Positions 1-15,000 are shown, numbered from the stretch's first letter. The stretch is 64,000 nt of DNA from Phlyctochytrium arcticum (GCA_025602905.1 JAHLKI010000010.1:682001-746000), one strand, 5' to 3'. Translations and numbers: made by a program. Notes: generated by a model from the letters alone, not told the origin.

Positions 1-1739
<1,739 letters not shown>

Positions 1740-1946
1740 AGACATTCCTTGTTTTAGACTACATCAGGTTGCTATTGTTCGCCTTGTAGACATTTCTGAG
1801 ACTTGTAAATATTGCGGACTGCGTTAAATAATTCTTTACACATGAGTAGGTTTTTCAAATCACTCTTCGGGAAGAGAGGGGGAAAATAGGGTATATATAC
1901 AGCGTTGCCTGTCCAGTGATACATGCAACAAGAGGTTCGGGACCTT

Positions 1947-4900
1947 TTATGCGGACGCAGATGGCGTTCCGGGAACAGTCGTGCGAGCCCGCAAAGCGTC
2001 CTCTGCACGCCTAGCCATATCTTTGACCGCTTGCATCTTTTGACTTGTGGCAGCCAGTAAGCGATACCTATTGAAATGTTGGCGCCGCAATTCCAGAATT
2101 GAAACCAAAACTTACTCTTGATCCAAAGCGGTGGATATCCTATTCAACTGAGATTGCCCCAAATCATGAGAATCCAGTCGGGACGCATCCACTGTTTTCG
2201 ATGCACCAAGACGAAGTTTGTTCATTTCAGCTACAATCTGTGATGGGCGCAAAAAAGTAAAATTGTTAGATACTCTAAAACCCAACACCAATTTTCAGTA
2301 AAAAGTTACCTCATCCTGCATGGGCAGCAACTCATCGTCCACCCGTTTTCGCAAAACTTTGAGCTCTTTATTCCACTTCTTTTCCGCTTGGGTCAGGGGC
2401 TGCGACTCATCCATCAAAATTTGAAGCATGATGCCCAACCGCTTGCGCTGGAGATATTCTTTTTGACGAATGGCGGTCACACGGTCGGCAACCGCATCAA
2501 GCGATGCCGGTTTTTTGGCCAGTGTTTCTTCCCATACACCCAAAAGCGCAACTTGTTGGGCAAGCTCCTGCTTCTGGCGGGTCAATCTGCAAAAGGAAAC
2601 AAAGCGTGAACCCCATGTCCGTATCATCCATGCATAGCGTTACGGGACTAACCGTTTCTGGAGCTCTTCAACCGAGCGGTGCATTACGACCAGATCCGTC
2701 CGTCGGCTTTTGACGTGCTCGAAAAAGGCCCAAAGAGTGTTGACGTCCGTACATGTTCCCAAATCTTGATTACCTGCGACACCTTTGGGAAGTTGCACCT
2801 TGGTGGGTGGTCGACGCGCAATCTCTGGGATCTCGTACATAGGCCGTGTCAGGGCTGGGGCATACGTCGAATCGGCTGGAACCTCCTCATCCGCTCCTGG
2901 GGGCAGTTGTATCTGGGTTGGCAAGGTGTCCCCGTAGAGCAGAGGTGCAGAGGTCATGAGAAGGTAGCTATAACCCAGAGATGCCTCAGTCATAGTAGCA
3001 AACCCGACGACAGGGTCAATATCCCTAGTTGGCAATTGTGAGCTGCAGTAGTCATAAAGGGAAGCGACAGAAAACTCACAGATTGCTGGCATTGGCGGAA
3101 CTCGTCAAAAACGAGACGTCGGAATCGCTATGGTGTTCCATGACCGCTTCTACTCTCACTTCCAGCGTTTCCGCTTCACTGGTGTAAACATCCAACAGAG
3201 GTTGGAGCCATGATTGGACATTGATTGAATGCACCCCGGCTGTGTGGTAGCAGTAGAAGATATGGTCATAGCGAGGATCTCCTGCAAAGCTGCATTGCGT
3301 ATCGGAAGGAGACACGGGTATGCCCAGCAAATCTTCGAAGTTCAGGTCAATCTCTTCATGTACTCGAAGCAATGGAAGTTCTGATTCAGCTGCAGTGGGC
3401 TGTGTTTCCTCGTCAGTAATGCGTCGCAGTACTATTTGAACATGAAAAACCTACCAGGGTACTGATATTCCAGGAAGGGACTGCGCCTTCCACGTCGATA
3501 CACAGTCGTATCAAACCAGCTGTAAAACCAATAGCCAAAACCGGAACAGGAGATGTAGGCAAACAGAAAATATCGCATGCTTCACCATAGTCGCGCGAGA
3601 CATCTGGTGACGGACGAAGCAGAAATGGACCCCGAGGCTTGATACTGAGTTTTTGCGCCGAGCGCGGCAGAGTCAAGGCAACCGGATCGCCGGGTAGTGT
3701 TTGCGTTTCATTTTGAAGTTGAACCTCGTGTAAAATGGTGTCCAACCATTGCGTCCGCCAGTAGTACATAGAATCAGTGTATGAGCTGAGTTGGGGGTCA
3801 TTGGCCAGCTCCTTTTGCTCGGCTACTGTAGCAGCTTTCAAGTCGGTCAGATGCTGTGGCATAAATACACTGTATGACGCATGAGATGTGTTCAACACAA
3901 CATTCGCAAAAGCACGACATACCTTCGTTTTGGCAGAACCGGACACAATGAGTATACATCGCCACTTTTCGTCAAACCATATACGGCCATAGCACCCCAC
4001 CCTTCATCAAACTGGCCGAAACAAAAGGACGCAAATTCTTCATCCTCCATATCAGCTCCAAACATGCCAGCTCTGTTTCGGATGGAAGGCGTTCCGTTCG
4101 CTAGTCTCGACGCGTATCGCTCGATAAAGTGAAAGGTCTGTTCGGGGAGATCCGAGTCCCTCGCGACGTCATACAACCTGTTTGCATGTCATAAGCTGCT
4201 GGACCCAAAAACCAAGTTACTCAAGATACCCACTTTAACAATCCATCTTCGCAGAGTACGGTCAAGTGTTGCTGTTTCTCGCTCAGCGGATGCCAACGTA
4301 CTTTGGCGACATTAGTAGAATGTAGCCCGACTTTCCAAGATCTAGTCATCAAGTCAGTGACTGATGTCGTGATTTGTCGTGGGATTTCACAAACTTTGCG
4401 GTCAACACTTGATTTCGGACATCTGAGCCCCAGCTGAGACGAGGTAAGACGGCAACCACAACTTGGCGGTCACCAGCAACTGCCAAAAGTCGTCCACTGG
4501 CGTTAAAGCCAATCTGCCGAACTTTAAAGTTGACGTCAGGTATTATGATTTCCTGCCAACCGTAATCAGTGACGTTCCAAGTTTCCAGCACCAAACGTAG
4601 TCAAAGAACCTTATACTCTGCTTCTTGAGTAGCAGCTTCTACATTGTCGCCCAGTTCATCCAAAAGACCTTTCCACTTCCTCAAATTCATAACTCGCAAA
4701 CTCGGACGGCCTCGCGGACACCACACCGCTGCCAGTCCTTCATGGACGGCCAGCAATGAGTGGCGCGCATCAAGCTCTTCCAGAGACCCAGAAATGTCAT
4801 TCAATTCAGTTCCGGGGACATCCAGTGTATGCGCACTCGGCGTCTCTGGTGCTATAATGGAAATGTCGTAAATCGTGTCCTGCCCAGTTTCCTCCGAGCA

Positions 4901-4990
4901 TTCGTCGTGCGTGGAACTTTCGAGAATGGGATGGGCCGACAAGGCCTGCAGCCAAAAGCCCGGCAGAGGCAGCGGACCGGTCGTCAACAT
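1947..4990 (-). CDS. nup82: Nucleoporin Nup82/Nup88-like
   Basis: Likely the Nup82/Nup88 subunit of the cytoplasmic side of the nuclear pore, which anchors the mRNA-export platform. The N-terminal half reads as a beta-propeller, including the segment FNASGRLLAVAGDRQVVV around 4450-4530. The C-terminal part (about 2100-2640) is rich in heptad-like K/E/L residues, as in the family's coiled coil, and the last exon ends in a Ser/Ala tail with TAA at 1947-1949. At least seven introns are needed. I take the ATG at 4990; an open frame continues upstream without another ATG. The 270 bp to the divergent zinc-finger gene at 5261 is probably a shared promoter. The family call rests on overall architecture and scattered similarity, so a profile search would be the test. 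Confidence 0.66.
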
Positions 4991-5260
4991 AATGCCTGGG
5001 TTGTATATATTGTCTGTGCTCGTTATTTGACGGATCGCAGGCTGATTTTGAACGACTTTTCGCAAGTGACACCAATGAAAGCCAGACCCTGAATCACAAA
5101 CCACTTAGCCCGCATATGGGTAAATGGAAATTTCAGGGGAGGAAACTTGGAAATTTTTTGAATTTTCCGCCTGCTAATTGCTGTTCCCAACTTCCCAACC
5201 TTTCCCCCTATTGTTACTTCAAGTCGGAAGCTCGTCTTTGAAGTTCTTGCGTGGTCAGGC

Positions 5261-6668
5261 ATGGACGAGTGGGACCAAAACACCTCGCCTCGGACCCCGA
5301 CAAAACGCAACGACCACTTCCAGGAAGATGTCTCACCTAAACGACGACGACGGACAACCCACGACAGCACCAAGGACTGTGGAGCAAAGACCACGTCGAA
5401 AATCTCTGAAGTAAATTTAAAAGAGCAAATTCAGATTAGTGCACAGTCGCAAGCACAGGCGTACTTACAAGCTGATAAGGAAGGGCACGAGCGTCAACGG
5501 TCTCGCCGGGAAGCGCTGGCTGAGATGAACTCTGGTAATGCGACGACTTCCGAAGACCAAAAGACGGACAATGAGGGAAATTCAGTGCAAGAAGGATACT
5601 TTGATTCTCCTGGGAAGAACACAGAGTCTTATGCAAGTGATGGATCTCCGGACGGCTTTAATTCCGACATGAAACCATTTCAATGCGACATAGTCGGATG
5701 TGATCGAAGGTTCAAAAAGCTTAACGGGTTGATATCGCATCAGCATGTTGCACACGCAATCGGCGAGGCGGATGACCCAAAGCCATTCAAGTGCAGCGTG
5801 CCAGGTTGTGATAAAGCATATCGTAACTCAAACGGTCTAGGTAACAAAACGTTGGCGATGATTGTAACATGAACATGAGATTGACTCTTTGCTTCAAGCT
5901 TATCATTTGGAAAACGGTCACGGCGGGGGCACTGTCTCAAGCCCAAGGACACCAACACCAAACACCGCGAAACCCTCAAGAGAGCAGGGAACTGTCGAGA
6001 AGCAATGGTACTGTCCCTACAAGGGTTGCGGCCGGACGTACAAGAATCTCAAAGGATTGGGTAAGATATCGCACTTTCCCTTCTACCCTCCTATACAATG
6101 CCGCGACCCGAAGCTAACGATCGACTCCAATTTAGTATACCATTTGCAAAAAGGAAAAGGATCTGGGCATCCCGTTCCAACTCCAAAGAAAGGAGATCGT
6201 AGTTTTTTTGTTTGTGCAGGTAAGATTTCCCGTAGACAATCCCTGTTGCTGCGGATTCTTACTAATTTCCTTGTCATTGTAGTACCTGATTGCGACAAGA
6301 CATTCAAGAACCCACAAGGGCTCGTTGCGCACGTTGACAGTGTGCATGCCGACATGGAACCGATCGAGTCAAATAGTTCTTATCCTGATGGATGGTCCCC
6401 ACAGTTTGCCAAGGTTGAATGCCCGTCATGTATGCGTCAATTCAAAGGGGAGAAAGGGTATGTCTTCTTGCATGACTCGCCGTGAACCTACCCTATTGTT
6501 AAACTTGTCGACGTATGTAGCCTAGCACAGCATGTGACATTGGTCCACAAACGAAAACACATCCCTCTCAATGCTCCTAGGGACGGCACCCATTACAACT
6601 CTTCACCAACCCCATCTGGTGCCGCATCGCCTGCCAGCGGCGACGACGACAGGAGTTCCGAATCCTGA
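5261..6668 (+). CDS. C2H2 zinc-finger protein, Sfp1-like, five fingers
   Basis: Probable nuclear DNA-binding regulator. Exons are approximately 5261-5840, 5899-6060, 6136-6219, 6283 to about 6458, and about 6519-6668. The first 130 residues are polar and charged (KR patch PKRRRR). Five C2H2 units follow: FQC..VGCDRRFKKLNGL, FKC..PGCDKAYRNSNGL, WYCPYKGCGRTYKNLKGL, a fourth with VPDCDKTFKNPQGL, and a shorter CPSCMRQFKGEKGL. The repeated Y/F-K-N/K-x-x-GL-x-x-H signature is typical of the fungal Sfp1/split-finger group, which controls ribosome-biogenesis genes. Finger 3 has an extended His spacing (HLQKGKGSGH). Finger 5 is completed only by splicing to the exon ending in a Ser/Asp tail. An rps4 gene lies 600 bp downstream, which is suggestive but not evidence of a link. 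Confidence 0.78.
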
Positions 6669-7287
6669 CAGATTTATCCATCGCTACCCTCCTCTAATTT
6701 ATTTCCACGCTTGCATCTTTATTCCCCTTGCCCCTCTCCCAATCAAATGTCTTTTCACCTGCTGTACATATCTAGTAGATTTTGTTCTCAAATAAAAACA
6801 CAAACTCCCCGATAGCTGTAGCGTGACATCCAAATTGGGTTTTCGCCGGGGCTTAACCGCTGATCCAGATATTCCTTGTAAGCACCTGCAATCTACTTTA
6901 CCCATGCCCCATTTACTGTATTCAGTGTCCTGTACCGTTCTTCCCAAGTCCAATCCTCCCTCCGCTTGATGCGGCTGATTTCAGTAGAGCCCATTGCTTT
7001 AGATTCCTATCGGCCTACTCTTTGGCATTTCTCCTTGGGGAACTAATTACGGTGCAGCGTATACAGGACGTGGTATCACACATAGGAACAATGCCAACGC
7101 TGATCGCAGGGATCTATACAACAGCAACATTTGCTATTTGCACTCCGACACGGCGGTCAAACCGCGAAAGTTTAGGGTTCACAGCCCTGAGTCACTTGTC
7201 CACGTGACCATGTTTTGCACCAAAGCACTTTCGGCGGTGCATCAATGAGAGATCCCTCCTTTCACCCATACTCGAGAATACGTGAAG
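6669..7287. other. Intergenic: 3' end of zinc-finger gene and rps4 promoter
   Basis: No supportable gene. AT-rich sequence with pyrimidine runs follows the zinc-finger stop codon. The right half should hold the S4e promoter. No TATA box is obvious. Short ORFs here lack codon bias and are broken by neighbours in other frames. Confidence 0.55.
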
Positions 7288-8727
7288 ATGGTATGTAGCG
7301 ACAGCAAGCCAGGCATCCATCCATCCGTCACGAACGACTTGCGGACGGAAACTTACAGCGACAGCAAACAACCCGCGGGACGGATGGATGACTTTTCGGA
7401 TGGATGGATGCCGGAACGCCTTGTTTATAGTCGACCAGTGGACTGATCGCCATTACTTTGCAATTTTAGGCTCGGGGTCCTAAGAAGCACATGAAGCGGG
7501 TACGTAGGCAAAGGACTACCTTTCTGGTTCTTCTGGAAGCTGACCCGACTTTTTGCACTTTTACAGCTTGCCGCCCCCAAGCACTGGATGCTTGACAAGT
7601 TGACCGGAACCTGGGTATGTTGATTTTCCCACTGAACCGACCGAAAGTGATGGGAAGGGATACGAGGCTTCGAACCACTGGACGAATAGACGAGGATTTA
7701 TGGGGTTGGAGAAGGGCTGACTGCTGGAAGACATATTATCAAACCTTTGGATTTCAAGAGACCGCTGTGCGAGGATATTCACTGTTGGACTGAAGGCGAT
7801 GACTGAGGATTCGGGATTGAACCACTGTCGCGGGAGTCTAGGGATGAACACAACGGACAAGAATCTAACATCATTTTTCTTTGGAACACTTAGGCTCCTA
7901 AGCCTTCGGCCGGTCCTCACAAGCAGCGCGAGTGCTTGCCCTTGATTGTTTTCCTGCGTAACCGTTTGAAGTACGCTCTCAACAACAAGGAGACCAAGAT
8001 GATTCTTATGCAGCGTCTGGTCAAGGTCGACGGAAAGACCCGTACTGATGTGACCTACCCTACCGGTTTCATGGGTAATGCACCGCAAACTGTTGTGTAT
8101 GGTGTGCCATGTGCTAATATACTGGCACTCTTATAGATGTCATCAGCATCGAGCAGACCAACGAGAACTTCCGTCTCGTCTACGACACCAAGGGTCGCTT
8201 CGCCATCCACCGTATCACCGATGAGGAGGCCAAGTACAAGCTCTGCAAGGTTAAGCGCATGGAGGTTGGATCTAAGGGCATCCCATTCATCGTTACCCAC
8301 GACGGCCGCACCATCCGCTACCCCGACCCAATCATCAAGGTGCACGACACCATCCAGCTTGACATTGAGTCTGGAAAGATCACCCGCTCTGCCCGTTTCG
8401 ACACTGGAAACGTTGTCTACGTTACTGGAGGACGTAACACTGGTCGTGTCGGTGTCATTGTTCACCGTGAGCGTCACCACGGTGGTTTCGACATTGTCCA
8501 CATCAAGGACGCTTTGGACCGCCAGTTCGCCACCCGTTTGACCAACGTTTTCGTCATTGGTGAGGGTAACCGCCCATGGATTTCATTGCCCAAGGGCAAG
8601 GGTGTCAAGGTGTGTACATTTGCTTTACGACTCTACTCACTGGCCGTTTTATTCAATCTTGCATCTCCTAGCTCACCATCACGGAAGAGCGTGACCGCCG
8701 GCGAGAGGCTGCCCGTACGGCTGCTTA
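7288..8727 (+). CDS. rps4: 40S ribosomal protein S4 (eS4)
   Basis: Component of the small ribosomal subunit. Exons: 7288-7290 (the ATG alone), 7470-7499, 7567-7614, 7894-8074, 8137-8609 and 8672-8727. The joined protein starts [20 protein letters not shown], the canonical eS4 N-terminus. It has the conserved KYALNN segment, the S4 RNA-binding and central KOW-like region ([33 protein letters not shown]) and ends in an Arg/Ala tail. Length is about 263 residues, as expected. Codon use is strongly biased to C-ending codons, as in highly expressed genes. Five introns are present; intron 1 carries a long inverted repeat (see findings). The start is fixed by the known N-terminus, which requires the 3-nt first coding exon. 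Confidence 0.97.
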
Positions 8728-9142
8728 AATGTTTAACAAGACAGATTGCGGGGCATTGTAGCATTGTGTTTGGGTTGATCGGTCGTAAATACAAAATTTA
8801 TATCTTCACATTTTTTGGCCATGATTGGTTTTGGACGTTTCCTTCTCGAAGTCTTCTTTGTGCCGTCGCGTACCAATGCTCCAGAAATAGTTTCTCGCCT
8901 CGCTATTCGCGGATGCGGAAAGTTTTATATTTCTCAAATCGGGGGGCGCGTGTTTGTGCTTAGCTCAGCAAGATCCCGCCCCACGCGAAAGCAACCCTTC
9001 ATAAAGGTCCCTTGGCTGTCTACAACCTGCAACCTACATATCCGCCGCTCTACAAGTATCCTCTACCACTAACATTATCAGTCACTCCCTGACCTCCTTG
9101 CAACGAGCACCTGCCGTACACACTACCAACCTTTATCACATC
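8728..9142. other. Intergenic: rps4 3' UTR and coactosin promoter
   Basis: No gene seen. A CT-rich stretch (about 9055-9140) immediately precedes the coactosin ATG, as is common in fungal promoters. Small ORFs overlap both flanking genes and are not supported. Confidence 0.5.
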
Positions 9143-9904
9143 ATGGTTCAATTCGAAGGAGATGTTGCCGCTGCCTATGATGATGTGCGAAACGACAAGA
9201 CCGACACCAACTGGTATGTATGTCCATACCTTTGTTGAAATACGAGGCAGTGCAGCATTCTGTCGAACAGTTTGCTGGCTGACAATCGCAAAGCCTTGTT
9301 TCTGCCAACCATCGTGTTGTCCGCGACGCGACGCGTCAAACACGCTCCCACGTTTGATGTCGAATATCCCAGACTGATTCTTTGCTGCCTACTTTACAGG
9401 CTTCTTTTGACGTACAATGACGAAAAGGCAGACGTTTTGACGCTCAGCGCAACGGGTACTGGTGGTCTGGACGAGTTTGTTGGGAAATTAAAGGATGATC
9501 AGGCCGCTTTTGGATACCTTCGTATGACGGTCGGAAATGATGAGCTGGTAAGAAACCAAACTACGACATTTTCACGATCCTATTCAGATTACTGACTTTT
9601 TTGTTTCATAGTCCAAGCGCTCAAAGTTTCTTCTTGTCAGCTGGTGCGGTCCTCAGGTCAAGGTTATGCGCAAGGCAAAGCTCTCTGTGCATATCGCCGA
9701 AGTCAAGAATGTCATCAAGACTTTTGCAGTAGAGATGGCTGCTTCCAGCAAAGAGGTAAGCCAAAGCAAAGAATTCTACCGGTTGGCATTATGCCCTGAC
9801 CACCAATTCCTTGTTCAATCTAGGACCTCCGCGAGAACCACATTACCCTCCTCCTCAAGAAGGCCATGGGAGCCAACTACGATCGGCAGGCTTCCCAATA
9901 CTAG
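9143..9904 (+). CDS. Coactosin-like ADF-H actin-binding protein
   Basis: A single ADF-homology domain protein of about 142 residues that should bind F-actin without severing it. Exons: 9143-9213, 9400-9547, 9612-9755 and 9824-9904. The joined protein begins MVQFEGDVAAAYDDVRNDKT and contains YNDEKADVL, the DEFVGKLKDDQAAFGYLR region and FLLVSWCGPQVKVMRKAKLS, characteristic of coactosin rather than cofilin or twinfilin. It ends with KKAMGANYDRQASQY. Coactosin has patchy occurrence in fungi, which makes it mildly useful as a lineage marker. The ATG has CATC just upstream and lies in a CT-rich leader. Confidence 0.9.
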
Positions 9905-10169
9905 AGCTCTTTTAACCATCATTTTTTTAATGATTATTCCCGTGAATGTATCTGGACACCTAGCCTCCGTTTTAGAAATATGATGAAACGAAAACTTTTG
10001 ATTCGTTTTTCTTTTGCCGCCAATAAAGAGTATAAATTATGGTGCGAATTTCGTGACACGCGGTGCTGCTGGCCCAACAACTCAAGAGCTACGATGTGTT
10101 ATTAATTTACTCTAAGAATCTATATGTACAAAATGCAAGAAAAAGGAGGTATCATGTTATGGGTACGCT

Positions 10170-11690
10170 TTAGATTCCGTCAAAAGAATCGTCATCGTAT
10201 GGTTCGGATCCTTTATACATCTCGGACCCGTCGCTTTCTGATGGCTCCCGGAGAAGGTTTATAGTTTGGTGATTGGGAAAGACCAGGAAATCCTGGTAGT
10301 GAACAGTTTCGGTTAACTTGGGCAAAAGATAAGGACCTTGATCAAAGCAAATTTTACCTGAATCACCTTGCGGAGCTGATCTACGATAAATCGCTCGATT
10401 TTGCCGACATTTTTTAAGACCTGTTTGTGACGATCGCCCACCTCTGAATCTATTGATACATCGCGCAGTAAACTACAAGAAAGTTGAAATAAGAAAAGAT
10501 TGAGGGATGTCAAGGAAACAACTGAGATACTTACGCAGCGCCCGTATCAGCTTCTTTGAAGCAAAAATTCACCCGGTCGCCGAGATATGCAACGATCGCT
10601 GTCGCTGGAAAGATGATTTAGGGATATGGTGATGATGACAACTCTATTGTGAAGGCATACCCGTAAAATGAAAACCCGTCAGAGTCAACGTCAATGGCAA
10701 GACCATAAATGCCGGAGTAGGCTGATTGACGATCAGCTCGGTCGAAATAGCCAAGCGCATGCTTCCCTTGTACGCAATCTCCACCTCCACTTGTGCGTCA
10801 GACTCTCGACGCATGGATTCTGCATACTGCAAAGCCAACTCATGATCCGACAGCGGGGTCGCTGGGACCCGTGGGCTGTCACTAGGTAGAAGATATCCGG
10901 GATGTTCGGGACGGGGTGAAATGATGGGGGGAGATGGGATGTAGCGTGATGTCTGATATGATGATGGTGCGGAATAGAGAGGGGGACGAAAGGGAGATGT
11001 GACAGATGATCCTTGAAGTGGGGATGCACGAGGTGAGGAGTAGGTCGGAGCTCGTACGGCAGATCCAACCCCTAATCCAAGACCAAGTCCCACACTCCCG
11101 CTCCACCCAGTCCCAAATGCCATCGGTGATGGTGAGAAAGCACGGCCAGCCGCACTTGGAGGGGTTTGGGCCACTGATGATCCCATAAATGATGAGCCCC
11201 GTAACGGTTGCGGTCGCATGCCATCTTCGTCATACGAAGAAGAAGAAGAGGCAGCCTTCCTTTGCCGATGCCGCATCTCTTGACCTGCAAAATAGTGCTG
11301 CTGCCCAGATGATATATTCTCGGCAACGGGCGTATACATTAGACCGCTTCCAGCTCCTCCCCCGCCTACCCCCAATGCCCCCGTATATCCGTAGCCCCCA
11401 TCCCACGATAAATCCGATCTGGGGGTGCTCGCTGAAGCATCATCGGAGAAAGGTGGTATCGAGTGCTGCCATGAGTCTATATCGTCTGGCAGGTAGAATT
11501 CAGGTGACGGATCACAAATATCCTGAATGATGATATCCGGCGGTATATCCCCAAAGTCGAGTTCTGTCACCTCGCAAGGTCCGAGAAAGGGTGGCCGTTC
11601 GATCTCTTGAAATCGACTGTTGAGAAATCCGCGAAGGCCTTCGGCTTCAACCCCCTCGGCAAGAAGGTCCCAATTGATCAGAAAGGACAT
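10170..11690 (-). CDS. mdm12: Mdm12, ERMES complex subunit (SMP domain)
   Basis: Soluble lipid-transfer subunit of the ER-mitochondria encounter structure. The protein starts MSFLINWDLLAEGVEAEGLR, followed by PCEVTELDFGDIPPDIIIQD, the hallmark of the Mdm12 SMP domain. The domain is interrupted by a long Ser/Gly/Pro-rich insertion (about residues 60-250, encoded around 10900-11500), longer than in yeast. It resumes at YAESMRRESDAQVEVEIAYK and GFHFTATAIVAYLGDRVNFCF across an intron. Two further short exons give RHKQVLKNVGKIERFIVDQL and the acidic C-terminus ending at TAA 10170-10172. Low-complexity insertions at this position occur in other filamentous fungal Mdm12 proteins. Confidence 0.92.
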
Positions 11691-12009
11691 GTGGAGGGTA
11701 GCCCTGGGGAAGACTCTACAGGTTCAGTATCTCTTGCGACCGCATTCTTTATGCCAAAAGACAAAGGATGTTTGTAATGTGTGGCCAGGATTGTTTGCGG
11801 AGCTCGCTGCACGTCACAACAATTTTTGTGAGTTTGAGACGTTGTAATTTGGAAATGAAAGATCTGAGTGATCCAATTAGTCTCTATTTTATACTATCCA
11901 AATACATCTCCCAGAACTATTATATAACACGAACTCGAAAAAATCTATCTAAGTTGTAGGAACAAAAACGAAAATCTACATAAGGGGCACCCGGCCCAAA
12001 ATGTGTATC
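11691..12009. other. Intergenic: mdm12 promoter
   Basis: About 320 bp between the mdm12 start and the stop of the next minus-strand gene. AT-rich, with several TATATAA-like stretches around 11880-11940. No gene seen. Confidence 0.5.
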
Positions 12010-15000
12010 CTAAACGCATTGGGCTCGGGGAGGGAGTCCAAAGGTAACCGCAGTGATGGGGCCCATGATGGTGCACGCTGGAGAGGTTCGGCCACACATA
12101 GTGGGAATGGGGTTGTTGGCGAGGTCACTTGTGCTGTCGCCGCTGCTACAGAGCGGAGATCCGGCAAATGTCTCGATGCGGACCAAGTCCAGAGGTGCCG
12201 AAAAATGAGCATTTTCTTGCGGTTGGATGTGGATCATGAAATCCTCAATTGAACCAGTGTCAGTGGTGTAATACGGCCAAAGTCTTTTGGACCCGCGATC
12301 TAAAGAATCAGACTTTGGTCAGAGGCCACATCCCATGATCGCAACAATCAAGACGTATGCTTACCATTTCGCAACCAGCTAAACATGGATCCCAAAGTAT
12401 TGCTCGCAACTTGGTACAAAAGTTCTACCGGGTGCGCCGCTATCCGCTCTTGAGGAAGCACAATAGTAGTAGTAGCCTCCTTGGGGTTACCGCGGTTGAA
12501 AAGCTGCGATCTGCAAACCGAAAAAATGAGCCCCATGATCGGCTACGGAATGATTATACGATACTCACATCTCAGTCTCCAGCTTGCCAAGCTTCCCCTG
12601 ATACTCTTCCCAGGTCATTGTATGGTTGAGCTGAAGGTTGCGCCAAGAACCCATTACAAATGCTGCAATAGGCTTCTCGCTACAGAGCAAGTCCGTTTTG
12701 AGGGCATAGTGAGAGCACAATTTGCTGTAGATCCGATTGAATGCATCTATGGCTGCAAGTCCCGAGGCATCAATGTTGCCAACGATGAATGGAAGTGATG
12801 CATGCTCGTAGAGACACCCCATCACTTGCTGGCCATTGCCAGTGTCGGACAAGCACTTGATTTCTGCAGGGCCGCCGTCTTTACGAATCAAACGGACGGT
12901 TTCGGTAGCTGTGTCCGAGACAGTGTACTGGCTTTTTGGGCTTGCCTCTTTGATGGCATCAATCAAAGGCCACTCATACTGCTTGGCATCGCCAGCAAAC
13001 TGCAGTGCGACAATGTCATAAGTCGAGATAAGTGTGGCGATTTCGTCACCCGTAACAAGTTGGGGATTTTCAACCTTGTATGTAACCATCGAAAATGCTG
13101 TAGTTTTTCCGCCTTCGATGGTGTAGCCAACGGGGATATGGGCGTTCGTGTCGACTGCGCAGCGTTCATGGGGAGTTGGGAGACGATCATCGGCCAGTAT
13201 CCCACCGATTTCCTGTCGGTACCATTTTGCATACTCGGCAACGGGCGCACAACGGTTGGCCGTAGTGGAATTGCCAGATGGGATAGCTAGACAAATATTT
13301 TCCCAATCAACAGTTTGTATCGATGGTTCGTTGAATGCTCGAATGTGTGGATGGTTTGCCGAATCAATCACCGTTGGAAGCCAGATGGTCGAATCATCGC
13401 GAACAGTGAGCGTGATAGGAAAATAGTTTCTAGATAAACGATCAGAGGAGGTGTAAGGGCTGGATTTAATGGGATGACGTTTACCTCCAATACCCAGTCT
13501 GATGCAGGGCGCGATCCATGCGCATTATGCCGTCGTGCCCTCCAAAATTACCCATCAAAATCAGGGGAAAGCCATTTTGGATACGGAAATGTTCCATCAG
13601 ATGCAAAAGATTGGTTGCTTCGCTTTCGTCATGATCGACAAAGTTGACATTGTAGACCATAAAACGCTTCCTCGTAGCTCGAACCGTCATGAGGGCGGCA
13701 TTTGGTGGCCGCCATCCTCCCGAAAGAGCATTTGATACCCAGGGTATGTCGCGCAATGTCTCAACCAGGCAAGGAGTCACATCCATAAGATCTGGATGAT
13801 ACACATACCGCTGAGCACCCCATCCCTCCATCCGATCGTGATCACAGACTTTGGTCAACTTTATTGCCTTCTTCAAGGGTGATGTCTTTGGTAACTGGAC
13901 CTTTTCGGCATTCTGGAGACCTGTCAAAAGGGCGGAAGATGCAAGATAGGATATTGTTTCAGCGTGCCCTGGCGCCGACCATGGTGCAACCCGCACGTCA
14001 TACGAGAGCAAGTGGTGCCGAACAGGAACATTGAGCTTATTGATCTTGACAGTGTTGATGTGCAACAGGTCGCTCCACTGTGTGGCATGGTCTAGCAGTG
14101 AGTATGGATGGGACTCCAAGAACACTGGTGGTCGCCCGCAAATCACTTGACTATTGAACAAGATCTTCGAAGGAAGCTTGTCCTCTTGCTGGGGAAGTTG
14201 TAGTGAAAGATCATAGGTGCCATACAATCCTCGGTTCTTAAGCTTAATTGTCACTTCGGCAGTACCCGCTTTTTGGTTCCATACCAGCGACGATTTGACT
14301 CTCACGCTTGGGATCTGCAAGTGTTGAGATGGATCTGCCGTAAAGGGGTTGCCAGGAGGCATGTAAGATACTTGACCAAAAAGTTCAGGCAGGGCGGCCT
14401 CTTCTGATTCTGATAGCAGTTTGCTGTCCAGGTCAATGTTGAATTTCAAGACATTCCCCTCATCACAAGCTAGAAAGTGCATGGCGTCCGACTCTACGCC
14501 GTCCAACGTAACCTTGTTTCCAAATTGAATTTCGTGCGTTCCTTCCGAAAGCGCGGCAGCCACATGCTTCTCCACTACAGAGCCACTTCCACCAAAAAGA
14601 GTCTGGCTACAGGGGACTGGTTCCGCTTGATAAAATTTTGAGCGCAAGGTGGTGTACGACAACTCGTTGCTGCTTTTGCAGCTCTGACATACAGTAGCCA
14701 CTTGATGTATCAGATCATCAGATATGTCACTTGCACTCTCTTCCTTTTGCCGGTACGGGTTGACGACAACAAGTTTCAAAGCAAGGTTGATTAACTCGTA
14801 GACGTTATCAACATGTGGCCCCTCAGTTTTCAGGACTGGAATAATAACCGGGGAGCGGATCTTCTTGATGGAGTGCCAGGCGGAACATGTCATATTCAAA
14901 AATTCCCCATCGGAAAGGGCTTGAGGCAGGGCCAAAATATTTTCCGATAATATTTGCGAGAGTCGGGGCCATTGTGGCCCACTCGCAGAGGACTCTTCAG

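Noticed and set aside
7615..7893. Possible C/D-box snoRNA in rps4 intron 3 (279 bp)
   Set aside because: There are RTGATG-like and CTGA words, but no terminal stem with correctly spaced C and D boxes.
8055..8541. ORFs overlapping rps4 in other frames (8055-8501 minus, 8137-8541 plus)
   Set aside because: Shadows of the highly codon-biased S4e exon; Val/Asp- and Ser/Thr-rich products are typical of antisense reading of such exons.
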